Below are positions 1-12,229 of a stretch of 64,000 nucleotides of DNA, piece after piece; position 1 is the stretch's first letter; every line of letters starts with the position of its first letter. The position numbers and the translations under genes were made by a program. Origin of the DNA: Eudorina sp. 2006-703-Eu-15. Lineage: Eukaryota; Chlorophyta; Chlorophyceae; Chlamydomonadales; Volvocaceae. The notes beneath the pieces were generated by a model, which did no database searches, had not been told where the DNA came from, and worked only from the letters and a program-made list of their open reading frames with translations. The stretch spans positions 183,409-247,408 of the forward strand of contig BDSI01000146.1 of NCBI GenBank assembly GCA_003117195.1, written 5' to 3'.

Positions 1-873
1 CCCCCCGACGACAACCATGGTCGCAAGTTCACCGTCCCTCAAGACCCCCAGGGAGTGGAATTCGGAGCGTCAGAAGTGGGACCCGGCCAGGTGGGGTCAG
101 CATCAAGAGATCCCTGACCGGTTGATTCGCCCAAGTTGAACGCGGATCGCAAAGGCAAATGCATCCTCCAGGCAAACCCCTGTTGCATCCTTGATTCAGG
201 GAGACACCCTGCGGTGGAGCTGGGTACCAACGGCGCGGACCCGAACGCGCGGCAGTGCCCCGATGGTGCGGTGGGGGTGTGTCCCTTACAGCGTGCGGCG
301 GGTGTCCGGAGGTAATGCGGAGCAAGGCAGCACCTGGCAAGTGGGCAAGGCCAAGGCAAGGCTCTTGGCTTCATCTCAATCAAGATACGCCGAGATACAA
401 AACACCAATAAGCAATTCGCGAATGGATAGACTGTTCATAATTGGAAGTGCACAAGTGGGTTGACATGGGCTGTTGGGACGGCAGAAGTGTGTCGTGCGC
501 GCCAAAACGACGAACCGAAACTGATCGCAGCTTGAGCAGGAATCCATAGCTGGAATTCATTCCGGTTGCAAGCCACTACAAAATGAACTTGCATACGCAG
601 CTGGTATCACCATAGTCGTTTGGGATCATTTACAATATTTTGTAATAGTCTGCCTTGATTCATTTACATACTCAAGTCTGCCTGGTTACAACCATGTCAT
701 ATAGGACAATATAGTTATTTGGACCTTCAGCTGCGTTTACGCCCCAACCAGCCCGGCATCGCAGGGCGGCGCGACGCGACTCCAACGGCGTCTAACCTGT
801 TGTCAAACCGCCCCAAAGGCGTGCACCTTGATCCTAAACCATTTCGAGCGCCCGGCAGGGCTCGTGTGCCACC
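1..873. other. upstream region, no supported gene
   Basis: No reading frame here resembles a known protein. Positions 590-720 are AT-rich compared with the rest and contain TGTAA-like words on both strands, so the end of a neighbouring transcript may lie there. The stretch just before 874 would hold the 5' leader and promoter of NUP133; no clear TATA box is visible. Confidence 0.4.
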
Positions 874-2415
874 ATGCCCTTCTTCGGCGACACCCTCGCC
901 GCCTACATGCTGCCGCGCGTGGTGCTGGAGTTGCTGCAGCAGCCCGGCAGCCAGCAGCAGTGCGGCGTCTGCGGCGACTCGGGCTTCGCCTGGCTTCTGT
1001 CCGGCCAGCAGCTCTTCGTCTGGCGCTACCGCGAGGGCAAGGAGGCCCGGCTGCGCGTCCTGACCCTGCCCCGCCCCCCTACCCAGCCCTGCTCCATCGC
1101 CCTCGTGGCGGACACCGTCCCCCCCACCGCCGGCGCGCCTCCCCCCGGCGCCTCCGCTCTCGGCGCCCTCATCTCCCCCGCCCTCCCCGGCACCGCCTCG
1201 CTCGGCCCCCCGGCCGGCGACGGCTCCCTCACCGTCGCGGTCTGCGACGCCGACGGCCGCCTCACCGTCTGGCTCGACGCGCACCACCTCGCGGCGCCCG
1301 TGGAGCACCAGCTTCTCGCACCTTCCAACCCCCCGCCTGCTACAGCTGCTGCAGCCGCCCGGCGGCCGCCGCTTGTTGCGGCCTTCGTTGCCTCCCGCCT
1401 GGACCTGGGCTCCGGACCCGCCTTCCTGGCCGCCCTGTCCGCCGCCGACGGCTCCCTGCACCTGGTGCAGGTCGGGGCCCAGGGCATCTTCGCCAAGCAG
1501 TTGGTGGCGGCCCCGGGCCCCGCAACCGAGAGTCGCGGCCTGGTGGGGGCGCTGGGCAGCGCGCTGAGCCGTGCGCTGACGGACGCCTTCGAGCCGTCCT
1601 CTCGTTACCTGCGTAAGGCCCCCGCGGCCAAGCCGGCGGTGTCGCTGCACCTGGCGCCGGCGGCGGGCGGCGGGGGGCAGCACTACCGGTTGCTGGTGCT
1701 GACTCAGGACTGCCTGGACTGCTGGGCGGTGAGGAGAGCGAGGGGAGGGGGGTGAAGAGGGAGGGAGGGAGGGTGTACGGGAAATTGGTAGGGGCAGGGG
1801 GTGGGGCAGTGCGCTTTTGCGGTTTCGCTGTTTGAGCTAAGGGTTTGAGAGAGGTGGAGGTGGAGCGGCTGTCTTGACGATCAAAGTTGGAAAGGAGTAC
1901 AGCGAATCCGCAGACCCATGTAGACTGCGGGACGGAAGAATAGGGGGGATGAGGACTGGGTACAGGGAGGGCGATCGAGGAGAAGCGCCAACCCCGTCCC
2001 ACCCCTCCGCATCCCCTCCCTTTCTCGCCCACCCACCCACCTGCCCACCCACGCGCAGATCAGTGTGGGTCTGCGCCCCTCCGAGACGCTGCAGTGGTCC
2101 TTTGCCAACTGCCTGGTCCGCCAGCACGACAGCCGCCGGGGGGGCGGGGGGGCGCCGGTCAACCTGGACCTGGCGGTGGGGGTGGGCGGCGGAGTCCAGG
2201 GAGGGGCGGCGGCAGCCGGAGGAGGAGGCGGAAGTGGGAGCGGGAGTGGGAGCGGGCTACACGTCGCGGTGTGGATGGCGGAGGGTGCCTTCAGAGGGGC
2301 GACGGCGACGGCGGCGGCGCCCGGAGGGGCGGTGGGCGAGATCAGGCAGCACGTGGTGCAACTGTGAGTGTATGGGATGAGTGTGCTTAGATGAGAGAGC
2401 AAGTGTGTGCAAAAG

Positions 2416-2499
<84 letters not shown>

Positions 2500-5400
2500 A
2501 GAGAGAGTGTGTGTGTGTGTGTGTTTCTTAGGCAGGCAGAGCAGGAGTGCGTGACATGCGAGGGGCCCAGTGTGTGTGTTTAAAGAAGAGACCCGCCCGA
2601 CCCAGACCAAGGACCAAAATGTTGACCATCATAACCTGCACATGAAGAACAAACAACAAAGCAACAACAGAACAGGGGAGCCGCCCCTCGCCCACCCCCT
2701 CTCTCGGTCCCCCCTCCCCCACCCCTCGCCCACCCCCTCTCTCGGTCCCCCTCCCCCACCCCTCGCCCACCCCCTCTCTCGGTCCCCCCTCCCCCATCCC
2801 TCGCCCACCCCCTCTCTCGGTCCCCCCTCCCCCTCCCCCACCCCTCGCCCCTCGTCCCGCGCTTCCAGGCTGGAGCTGATGCCCGAGGGCGGGCCCGCGG
2901 TGTGCAGCGATGTGCACGACTTGGTGCGGGGCTACGAAGAGGTGAGGCGGGGCAGGGACGGAGGGAGGAAGGGGTATCGCGAGTTTGTAGACAGACACAG
3001 ACGGCGCTGACTGCACTGACCGGGCACTGACCGGGCAAAGCGCGGGGTGGAGGGAGGGAGGGAGGGAGGGAGGGAGGGAGGGAGAAGGGGTTTTGCCCGG
3101 GGCAGCCCGGGGAGCGATGGGGCCTTGTTGGGGCAGGAGGGGATGTGAGCAGGGCGGGTAGCCGTAACCGTGTTCGCTGACTGGCCTGACTGGCGGCCTG
3201 ACAAATGGATTCGGAAAAGGGCCGGATCCGGCCGATTTTTATTAAAAAGAAGGGCGCGTCGGGGCCAGGGGGTTGCCGCCTGCCGGCCGGGACTGCCCAC
3301 GTGGTCTGCACTGGCGGTGGCAGGGTGTGATGGATGTGATGGATTTGGTGGAGGCACTGTGGGATGTGACCGGCTTGACTTAGGGGTTTTCTTCACTTCA
3401 AAGTGTCGACCAATTTCCTGGCCCCCCCCCCCCGCCCCCGCCCCCTCGCCCCCTCCCAGCCCGTGGACGGCAGCGGCCCCCCCCTCCGGCGGCTGCTCTA
3501 CTCGTCCCACTCCCACACTTGCCTGCTGGCGCGCTGGGACCAGCCCCTCGCGGTTTCCCCCCCGCCGGGGCACCTCTCCCTGGGCGGCCAGTACCCCGGT
3601 GCCCACCTGGGCGCCGCCTCGTCCGACCCATGGGTCAATGGCGGCCCACGAGTCTGTGCCGCTTTGTGGACTTGGGAGGCAATGACGGGCGCCACCTCCG
3701 CGCTCTCAGATGACCCCGATACGGCGGCCGTGGACATCGCCGCCGCCGCTGGCAGCAGCGGGGAGGGAGTCACTCGCGGCGGCGGCGCCGCAGCCGCCGC
3801 GCGCTGGGTCGTACTCTCCGCGACGTACGGCGTGCTGGAGATCGCCGCCGGGGCGGCGCCGCCGGCGCTGCCGGCGGTGGGGGGCTTCGCCGCCGCCGCC
3901 GGCGGTCTGGACCCGGCGGCCGTGATCTCGAACCTGCTGGATGCCGTACTGTCGCAAGCGGCCGCGATCACGGCGGCGGGCGGGAGTCTGCAGCCGCTGG
4001 TGGGCGGGCTGGGCCGGCGGCTGGGGGCGCTCGGAGCGCTAGGCAGCCCAACGGGTCAGTCCACACTCGCGCTGTACAGCACACAGCTGCTGGACCTGCT
4101 GCCCAAGCAGTGGGCGGCCGGCAGCGCGGCGGCGGTGGCGGCAGCGGCGGTGGCGGGCACCGGCGGCGGCGGCTCGGGGACGGGCGGCGGCGGCGGCGGG
4201 GCGGGCGGCGGTGTTCCCCTGACGGTGGCGGAGCAGCTGTCCGATAAGGAGTTCCGCCACTCGCTGCTGCTGCAGTGCCTGGCGCTGAGCGGGGTGCTGC
4301 ACGCCCTGGAGCCGGAGGTGCTCAGGTGGGGCAGGGGGTAGGGGGTTTAGGATACCGGACATTGGTGTTGACATACTGAAAGGGGAGGGGTACGGGCTTT
4401 AGGCCGCCGAACCTATATGCTATATCTCCTTTATGAGACCCACGATGAATGGAGATGTGGCGGCCCCGCCGCACTACCTGCCCACCCCATGCCAACCTCG
4501 CCCTGCCGCTTTCCCTTTCCCTCTCCCTCCCCCTTCCCCTCGCCTGGCCTTGCACCCTTGCTGCAGGGTCTTGATTGAGAACTCCGAGAAGCTGGCGGTG
4601 GTGGGGTCCCTGCACCGCCTGCAGGCCCACCAGCGGGACACCCACATGGCGGGGCAGGGGCAGGGGCAGGCGGTGGCGGGGTCTGGCGCGGCGGCGGCGG
4701 CGGCGGCGGTGCTGCTGTCCCGGCTGGTGGCGGAGGCGGGGCAGGAGAGCAGCGCACGGGAGTACGAGGTGGGCGGGTGGGGGGGTGGGAGGCGGAGGCG
4801 GGTGGGGGATCGGAGTTGTGGTCGGGCGGGGCATAGTCCACAGCGAGCGAGGTGATAGATGCGCACGAGCACGAGCTGTGGGCGCCTGGGGGTGGGGTGC
4901 GGTTGGCGGAGGAGGGGGGCGCCGCAGCCGCCCGCCCCTCGACACTTGGGCTGGCTGAGCCCCCTCCTCCTCCGCCCACACATGTGGGTCAGTCCGTCAC
5001 CCATATCCCGTCGTCCACTTCGCCCTGCCCAGCCCTCCAGGTGTTCCCGTCCCACGCCCCCGGACCTTCCCCCTGGGGTGGCTCCATGGGGCAGGGGCGG
5101 TTTGGTGGCGTACGGGCATTATTTCCCGGGCTTAGCTGTGCCCCTTGCATGTCACGCACCCCCCTTCCCTGCCCGCTCCCAAGCCACACACAGCCTTGCA
5201 CGCCCTCACACGCACACAGGTGCTGTCGCCCTCGGAGATCTTCTACGCCCGGCCCTCCGCCTCCGTGGGGCACTTCTTGGCGGCGCTGGGGCGTACGGCA
5301 GCCGGCGTCAGCGCGCAGGCCTCACGGGGCCTGGGAGACCCGGGGGACAGCGGTGAGTCGCACGGATGCGGTGCGGGGGGTTTGTGCGCGTGTGTGTTCG

Positions 5401-8400
5401 TACTTCGTTGGCAGGGCAGGGCGGGGCAGGAGCGCAAGGGACATAGCAGTGCCCAAACGTTGCGTATGCGACGGCGCATATAATGCGCGGCCCGAACCGT
5501 GTATGAGATCTGTGTTTAGAAAATGCGATCTGTGTGTTTAGAAATGCAACCCGCCCGATCTGTGTGTGTGTGTGTGTGTGTGTATAGGGCCGGGGGATGT
5601 GAGGGGAGGGGCACTGCAGCGGGCAGCTGTAGGCGGCGGGATGGTGGTTTCACACACTGTGGCTCGGTCCTCAGCCCGTTCTTCCGTGCCGTGCCGTTCG
5701 GCCCAGATTCCAGGCCCCGCCCTCCCGCATATCTGTGTCACAACACAAATCGGTCTGCAAGCCCATTTACAAATACCGCAACACATGCCCCCCCCAGCCC
5801 CCATGGCGGTCAGCGCGGTGTGTGTTCAGCCTACCGTGGTGCACTTGTCGACCGCTCGTCTCCGGAGTGTGCTGACATGCCATTTTGAACCCTCATCAAT
5901 CTCCGTGCCTCATGCAACCCTGACCCGACCCCGACCCCGACCCCGACCCAAACCGGCCGCCGCCGCCACCCCTGCGCCCTCCCGGTGCAGCCCTGGCCTC
6001 CCTGCGCCTCACGGTGCGGGAGCTGGGCTCCCTGGTGGCGGTGGTGGTGTCCGCCGCGGTGGGGCGGAGGGAGCACCTCGCGGCGGCCCACCACCTGAGC
6101 AGCCAGGAGGTGGCGGCCCGGCTGGGGCGACCCGACTGGCTGGCGGGGGCGGAGACGAGGGCGGCGCTGGAGCAGCTGGCCGGGGTGAGGAGCGGCAGCG
6201 CTAGAGTGGGTGGGGGGCCGGGAGGGGAGGGGAGGGGTTATAGGAAATGGGTAGACATTTTCACACTGCGCTGCTGCCAGAGCGAAGGGCGGGAGGAGAG
6301 GGGAGGGGAGGCGGGGGGACGAGGGGGACGGGGGAGGCGGGGTTGGAACTCAGCGCGGTTTCGCTCTGTTGAATCCCGGCTGGCTGTTTCTCATCGACGG
6401 TAAGGGGTTGAGGGGCGGTTTAACAGGGAGGAGCATGTGGAAGTGGAGGCGCAGGTGGAGGTGGGGGCCAACCCCAACCCGGCGGCCAAACAAGTGCCGC
6501 AACAACTGCCACCACCACAGCCACCACTCTGTTCCGGCTTTGTTTCCCGTTCCCATCATCACCGCCACGCCGCTACACCCCCTGTCTGGTGTCCGCTCTC
6601 CCGCAACGATTTGTGCTACCCCAAGGATGTGCCGCGACGCTTCGTATCCCCCACCCAATGTCCCGTCCGCACCCCCGCCCGTTCCCCCCTCCCGACAGGC
6701 CGTCCAAGTCGTCCGGCCCGTGCCGCCCTCGCCGCCCTCCCTGGAGCTCTCCCACACGCTGTACGGCATCACGGACGTGCTGCTGACGTGTTTCTCCGCC
6801 GCCGTGGCCGCCGTGTCGGCCCGCGACCCCGCCGGCCGCGCGGTGCTGCTGGCGGCCTACCGCGAGGTCCGGGCCCGGCTGGGGGCGGAGCTGCTGGAGG
6901 ACGCGCGGGCGGAGATGCGGGCGGCGGCTGGACCCCGTGCGCCGGGGTCGCTGCCGCCCGACCTGCTCATGTGGTGAGGGGGCGGTGGTCGGGTGTGTTG
7001 GGGGTGGGTCGGGTGTGTTGGGGGGTGGGTCGGGGGTGTTAGGGTGTGGGTCGGGGGTGTTAGGAGGTGGGTCGGGGGTGTTGGGGGGTGGGTCGGGGGT
7101 GTTAGGGGGTGGGTCGGGGGTGTTAGGGGGTGGGTCGGGGTGTTGGGGGGTGGGTCGGGGGTGTTAGGGGGTGGGTCGGGGGTGTTAGGGGGTGGGTCGG
7201 GGTGTTGGGGGTGGGTCGGGGTGTTGGGGGGTGGGTCGTGGGTGGGGAGGTGGGGAGAGACCGTGTGGTGGCGGGGCAGCGGGTTGACAGAGACGTTTGG
7301 TTGGGAGGAAGGAGGGGGCGGAGTTGTGTGTCGAGAGGTGGTGCGCGGTGCTGCGCGGCGGCCCACGGGGTTGCGGTTGTTTGCGGTGCGTGCCTGCACC
7401 CAGTGCAGCCGGTGGATGCTGTACGGATCGTGGGGCCAGGCCGCGAACAGGTCCCTCGTCCATCCATCTCTGGACCGCAGTCGGCAGAGTCGCCGTGTTT
7501 CCCGTCACCGTACACCCCCGTCCATCCCCGCCCTCCCTCCCCGCCCTCCCTGCTCCCTCCCCCCTTCCCCCCGATCGCGCCCCTCCCTCCCTCCTTCCCT
7601 CCCCCTCCTCCCCTCTCCTCCCCGCCCCGCCCCCCCGCCCCTCAGCCAGCTGGAGGGGCTGTTCCGCGCCCACCACTGCTACCCGCAGCTCTTCGACGTG
7701 TGTGAGGCGCTGGCGGAGGCCGACCCCTCCCGCGCCTCCCGCCTCTACACCCACATGGCCACACTGCCGCCGGAGGAGGGGCCGAGCGGCACCGTGGCTG
7801 CGGGTCCCGGCCCAGCGCCGGGCCCGGGCTACTCGGGCGGCGCCCCCACCCTGGCCCGCTACGTGTTCGAGCGACTGCTGGCGGATGGGCGGCCCGCGGA
7901 CCTGCTCGCGCTGCCGCAGCAGTTCCACACGGGTGCGGTGGGGGGTGGCGGCAGGGTTTTTGGGGTTGTGAAAGACAAGATCCCACCCCCCCTGGAGTTA
8001 TTCTACCATCAGGAGCTCTTGTCGCCGTAGCGATGTGTGTGAAAGATAACTGAGCTGCGAGAAGCGAAGTCCAGCGATGTGTGTGTGTGTGTGTCTGTGT
8101 GTGTCTGCGTGTGTCTGTGTGTGCTCCACTGCGGATGCAGCGGCGACACATCTCCACCACCTCCACCTCCGCTTCACCGCACCGCATCTCGCTGCGTTGC
8201 GCCCCAAAGAACCCAACGAACGCAACGACCTTGTGACACCGTGGCGACTACCCGCCTCTCCGCCTTTATCGTCCCCTCCCTCCAAAGTGTCTACCAATTC
8301 TCTATACCCATACCTCCCGGCAGCAGCGCAGTTTGATTATCTACCAATTTCCTTCCTATACCCATATCCCCCCGACCCGACCCACCCGGTCATCGCCCGC

Positions 8401-10343
8401 CCAGGCATCACCGCCTTCCTGCAGTCGCTGCAGCCCGCGGCTGACGACCTGTTGGCTGCACAGCTGGTCCGGGACGGTGCGCTGCGGGACGCGGCGGCGG
8501 TGCTGGTGCAGAGCGCCGCAGCCGCGTCGTCGTCGTCGTCGTCAGGGGTGGCGGGGGCGGAGGCGGGGAGGGCGGGCAAGCCGCGCGATGCAGCGGCGGC
8601 GGCGGCGGCGGATGCGGAGGCGGCGGGTCCGGTGCGCGGCAGCCTGGGGCCGCCGCTGCGGCTGCTGAGCCTGGCTCGGCTGGCGGCCCGGGCGGCGGGA
8701 GCCGCGGACCTGGAGGCGGGAGCGGCGCGGCAGCTCAAGCTGCTCGGGCTGCAGGTGCGGGGGGTGGAGGTGGGGGGTTACAAAACACAAATGATCATTT
8801 GCCGTCAAAACACGGGGAGCGTGGGGTTGCGAAGGGGGGGTCCAGGTACGGTCAGGGGAGAGACGGGGGCGGGGGATGTGGTCGGGGGGTCCTAAGCCCG
8901 GGAGTATTCGAACCCGGCCCCGGCATGGCAGCATCATCAACATCTCAACATCGACATCTCCACCCACGCTTGGAGATGGTCTTGTGTGTGCTTTGTGTAA
9001 GTGTGGGGGCCTGGGGGAGGTTACAGGTAGGGCTTTGAAGCTGCTCTTCGGGTCCCACGCTGTTCATGGTTCGGTTTGTGAACAAGCGGTTGAGCTGAAG
9101 AGGCCGAAGACGGACCCATGGGTCAGTTGCGTCCCTCCCTTGACGAAGTCCTGAAGGCCCTCCCGTGATCCCTACCCTCGTCGTGCCCGATGGTACTACT
9201 GTACGACAGGCGCGCCTGGGTCTCAGTTTGGACGGGGGTCTTATGCAGCCGGCCGTGGTACTGGACGAAGCCCTGGCCGCGGCCGCCGCCCCCGCCCGCT
9301 CCGAAACCCCGACCGCCGCTGCCGGCGGCGCCGTCGACCCAGCTGCCAAGGATGCGGCCGTGGTGGCGGTCGAGCTTCTGTCGCTGATGCCGGCGGAGGA
9401 GCGAGCAGCGCACGCCAGCAAATGGCAGCTGGCCTGGCGGGCGGTGTACGACGCCGACCCGTGGGACCAGATCGCGGCGGCGCGCGCCGCAGAGGACGGT
9501 GTCAGTGACGCGCAGTGGGGCGCGGCGCTGGAGGGGACGGCGGTGTGCTGCGCGGCGAGGGCGTGCGCGGGGAGCGACACGCTGGGTTTCGGAGCCAATG
9601 TGGTGGACAGCGCGCCGTTAGATCAGGTGGGGGGCCGATGGTGGGGGTGGTGGGGGTGGCCATGCCAGAGGGTCCGCGAGGGCGGGAATGAGGGTTTAGG
9701 GTTTTTGCTTTTACGCGGTGGGGCGGTGGGCGTGGGCTTGAGGTGGAGGGGGGCTGTTTCCTGGCAAAGGGCGGCGGAACGGGCGGCCGGCCGGCCGGCT
9801 TACTGGCCGCTCTCTGTACCTCTGTCGGCGTTGAATGGGCATTAGATCTGGGACGGGCTGGGGGCCAGCAGCAACAGCAGCAGCAAGGGGGGAAAGCGGC
9901 GGGCGCCCTCAGCACGTCTCCTCTCCTGACACACCACGCGCCGCCACGCTGCCTCCCGTCCGTCGCTCTCCGGTCAGTACCGGCTCTGTTCATCCATCCC
10001 TTACTCCCTTCGTTTTGCTCCTTCAGTCAGTCCATACACGACCCGTCCGTCGCTTCCCCCCACTACTCGCCCAACCCTCCCCCCATATCAGGTGGCCCGC
10101 TGGCTCCGCGCCTGGGCAGTGGCCGGCACCACCCAGCCACAGTCCCCGGCGCGCGGCGGCAACAACGGCGGCAATAACGGCGGCGCGGCGGCTCCCGCAC
10201 AGGACGTGGCCGTGGCGCGGCGTGAGGCGGCGGTGATGGCGGCCCTGCGTCTGGGCGTGGAAGGCCAGCAGCCGCCCACGGGGATGCCGGCCCGCGCCGC
10301 CACCTGCGCTTCCGGGGGGTTGCTGGACATGGCGGTGGACTGA
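874..10343 (+). CDS. NUP133: nucleoporin NUP133 (Y-complex scaffold), 12 exons
   Basis: Scaffold nucleoporin of the Nup107-160 (Y) complex at the nuclear pore. Exons: 874-1728, 2059-2363, 2869-2941, 3460-4325, 4567-4768, 5220-5352, 5991-6184, 6699-6973, 7646-7932, 8405-8754, 9210-9626, 10092-10343. All phases join, giving 1402 residues, longer than animal or plant homologues because of Gly/Ala-rich inserts. The N-terminal half (to about residue 640) is the beta-propeller, opening with LSGQQLFVWRY; the rest is alpha-helical solenoid, with family-like stretches such as LIENSEKLAVVGSLHRL, ARYVFERLLADGRPADLL and FLQSLQPAADDLLAAQLVRDG. The start ATG sits in a good context (gccaccATG). All 11 introns are GT-AG. 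Identification rests on recalled similarity to plant and animal Nup133; splice sites are predictions. Confidence 0.86.
1776..1792 (+). repeat. intron-end motif, partial, NUP133 intron 1
   Basis: GGGAAATTGGTAG lies about 50 nt after the donor at 1729, in the direct orientation relative to the gene. Only the first half of the dispersed motif is present. Confidence 0.5.
2417..2524. repeat. (GA)n then (GT)n microsatellite in NUP133 intron 2
   Basis: About 38 GA units run from 2419 to 2495 and again after a short break, followed by eight or nine GT units. The tract lies wholly in intron 2, 50-160 nt after the donor. Confidence 0.95.
2527..2606. repeat. dispersed composite repeat in NUP133 intron 2
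   Basis: Two dispersed words sit side by side: GTGCGTGACATGCGAGGGGC, also found inverted at 5130-5160 and 11301-11341, and a word containing AAGAGACCCGCCCGACCCAG, also found at 10612-10645 and 54886-54924. Their adjacency here suggests one parent element. Confidence 0.55.
3398..3421 (-). repeat. intron-end motif, reverse copy, NUP133 intron 3
   Basis: GTGTCGACCAATTTCCTGG is the reverse complement of the motif core. It ends about 40 nt before the acceptor at 3459. A much weaker direct copy (GTTTGTAGACAGACACAGAC) follows the donor at about 2980. Confidence 0.5.
6240..6288 (+). repeat. intron-end motif, full direct copy, NUP133 intron 7
   Basis: A nearly complete copy: GGAAATGGGTAGACATTTTC, then CACTGCGCTGCTGCCAGAGC. 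It starts 56 nt after the donor at 6185, direct relative to the gene. Confidence 0.7.
6985..7235 (+). repeat. G-rich minisatellite in NUP133 intron 8
   Basis: About eleven imperfect units of 19-22 bp of the type GGTGGGTCGGGGGTGTTAGG begin just after the donor at 6974. Runs of three to six G recur in every unit on the sense strand, so G-quadruplex formation in DNA or pre-mRNA is possible. Units are contiguous, without unique spacers. Confidence 0.9.
8042..8076 (+). repeat. 35-bp dispersed repeat (second copy at 21092-21126)
   Basis: The words AAAGATAACTGAG and GCGAGAAGCGAAGTCCAGCG occur here and in an intron of the first SLC10 gene with a single C/T difference, both beside GT-rich repeats. 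A related reverse piece occurs near 18505. Confidence 0.75.
8284..8355 (-). repeat. intron-end motif, two reverse copies, NUP133 intron 9
   Basis: The main copy runs GGCAGCAGCGCAGTTTGATT then ATCTACCAATTTCC (8319-8352). A partial copy, GTGTCTACCAATTC, lies at 8287-8300. Both are reverse relative to the gene; the main copy ends about 50 nt before the acceptor at 8404. Confidence 0.7.
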
Positions 10344-12229
10344 CCGACCGATGGGTTGACCCAAGGGTCGGGGCTGGCGGCGCCGTCGACAGCAGGAAGC
10401 ATCCGGGCACATAGGCCGCAGCGCACCGCCGGGGGCAGAGGGGCCTGGGGGTTACCGAGGGAGGAGGTGGGGGTCAATTTGAAAGAATTAAACCGAAAAA
10501 CAACAAGCCCAGGCACATCCAGAAGGGGAGGAAGTGGGGAAGAGGGGGTGATGCTCTTCGGATAAGAGCCGCGCCGTGCGGGTTGGGTTTGATGGCCGTG
10601 TGAATGGTCGTGTGTGTTTAGATAAGAGACCCACCCGACCCAAACTATGGTCGTGTGTGTGAACGGTCGTGTGTGTGTGTGTGTGTGTGTTTTCTGTAGA
10701 ACCAGAAAATACGTGTGTTGTGTGTGTGTGTGTGTCTTCGGACGCAGCCGCAGCCGGAGGGCGCAGCCGGAGGAGTGCAGGGACGCGCGGGGTGCTTCGA
10801 TGGGCTTTCGAAGGAGGGAGGCAGGGAGGGAGGGAGGAGGGAAAAGCGGTATTTGGTGTGGTACGGTAGCCGGGGTCACTGCCGGGGCCAGTCGGCGGCG
10901 GGGACCAACACCCGGATGTGAAACGGTATGCGCAGCTCAGTAGGTCACTGCACGGGTCCTGCATTTCGCTGAATGGGTCCGAAGAGGGGTCTCCCTGTGA
11001 TGCCCTCTGCACCATCGACCAATTGTTTTATGCGGGAGTGTCAGTAGGGGTAGGCACACACAGCCCGCCCGCCAACGCCACAACGAGAGGATCGCACGCA
11101 CGCACAGCATTGTGGTGTGAGTCTGTGTGGCCAAGGCAGCCGACCCGCACCAGCTGCTGGTAGTCTTCCGCGACGCCGCGACAGCAACAGCGCGCCAAAT
11201 CGACAGCGTTCTTCCGACACCGCAGCCTTTTATTTCTTATATGGGTCGGGCAATCGGGTATGTTATATGCGCATACAGGCAAACTATTGGGCGCCACTTG
11301 GCCTCTCGCATGTCACGCACTCCTGTTCTGCCTGCTTAAATAACACAGCCCGCCCGCCACTGGTACGGCGGGAAGCCCAAGTTGCGCTGAGGAGCGAGAC
11401 GTGATGACAGCAGCTAGGAGTATGTCTGTACGTGGATCTTGTGGATCTGTACATGGATCTTGTGGATCTGTACGTGGATCATAGCGGCCCCAGATGGGTA
11501 ACGTCTTAACGTGGGCACCCGGGGTGCGGAGTCCAGCCGGAAGATGTACCATCCTCACAACCCATTAGATAGAGCAGCATCAGACAACAAACCTGTAGAT
11601 CGATCGATGTAGCAGTCACTCAATGATTCCCACCCATATCAGGCGGCCTCTTTCCATCAGCGGCGGCGCAGACAACGGCTGCTCAATGCAGCAAAAACTG
11701 GTCCCAGGTTGTCGGCTCTAGTCCCAGGGTCGGGTCCGAGAAGTTGTGTCGGGTGCCAGGGGTCGGGCCCCAGGGATCGGGTCCCACGGGTCAGATCGGG
11801 TCATGACGCACTTCTGCAGGGACAGGGATCTCTGTCGCGCGCTGTACGACGAGCTAGTAGCCGCCATAGCCCGGTTTTTGCCCGGTGATGCCTACTTGCC
11901 CAGCAGGTGTGTGCCCTATGTCGTCAAGCAGTGAGGCAAACTGTTGGGATAACCCCCGGCAGCACCCACCAACGCGTGGGTGACAGGTTCAAATCCCGAG
12001 AGCGCTGCTGGGTGCCAGATGGCATGGCGTATTGGGTTACTGGTCTGCATTCAGGTTGTTACATCATAGCCAACATCCAGGTGCAACGAAGCAGCGAAGG
12101 TTGGAGAGGCCAGGCGGCAGGAGAGGTCAGAAGGGAGGATGGAGGGGAGATCTTCCCAAGGGGGAGGTTACCTAACCCACATCATAGTCCTCCATCCCCC
12201 TCATCCCCCGTTGCGCTGTGTTACCCCCA
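10344..12229. other. intergenic, repeat-rich, no supported gene
   Basis: This holds the 3' untranslated end of NUP133, GT repeats at 10672-10735, a dispersed word at 10612-10645 (AAGAGACCCACCCGACCC), and about three imperfect 21-bp tandem units (GTACGTGGATCTTGTGGATC) at 11429-11480. Only one short exon-like stretch is visible, described separately. Confidence 0.5.
11820..11906 (+). other. isolated exon-like stretch, unknown product
   Basis: A frame reading DRDLCRALYDELVAAIARFL is bounded by a plausible acceptor (cttctgcag, ending 11819) and a donor (gtgtgt at 11907). Composition looks coding, but no neighbouring exon could be joined and the family is not recognised. It may be a remnant of a mobile element or of a decayed gene. 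Confidence 0.2.

Noticed and set aside
39..560. 173-codon minus-strand open frame (MNSSYGFLLKLRSVSVRRFG...)
   Set aside because: No similarity to any family I know; length is expected by chance at this GC content, and no splice partners were seen.
727..1683. 318-codon minus-strand frame opposite NUP133 exon 1
   Set aside because: Arg/Gly/Ala-rich antisense shadow of a GC-rich coding exon; the plus frame has the family signature.
11955..12020. tRNA-like stretch with GGTTCAAATCC
   Set aside because: The T-loop word is present, but neither a five-pair T stem nor a full acceptor and D arm can be drawn.
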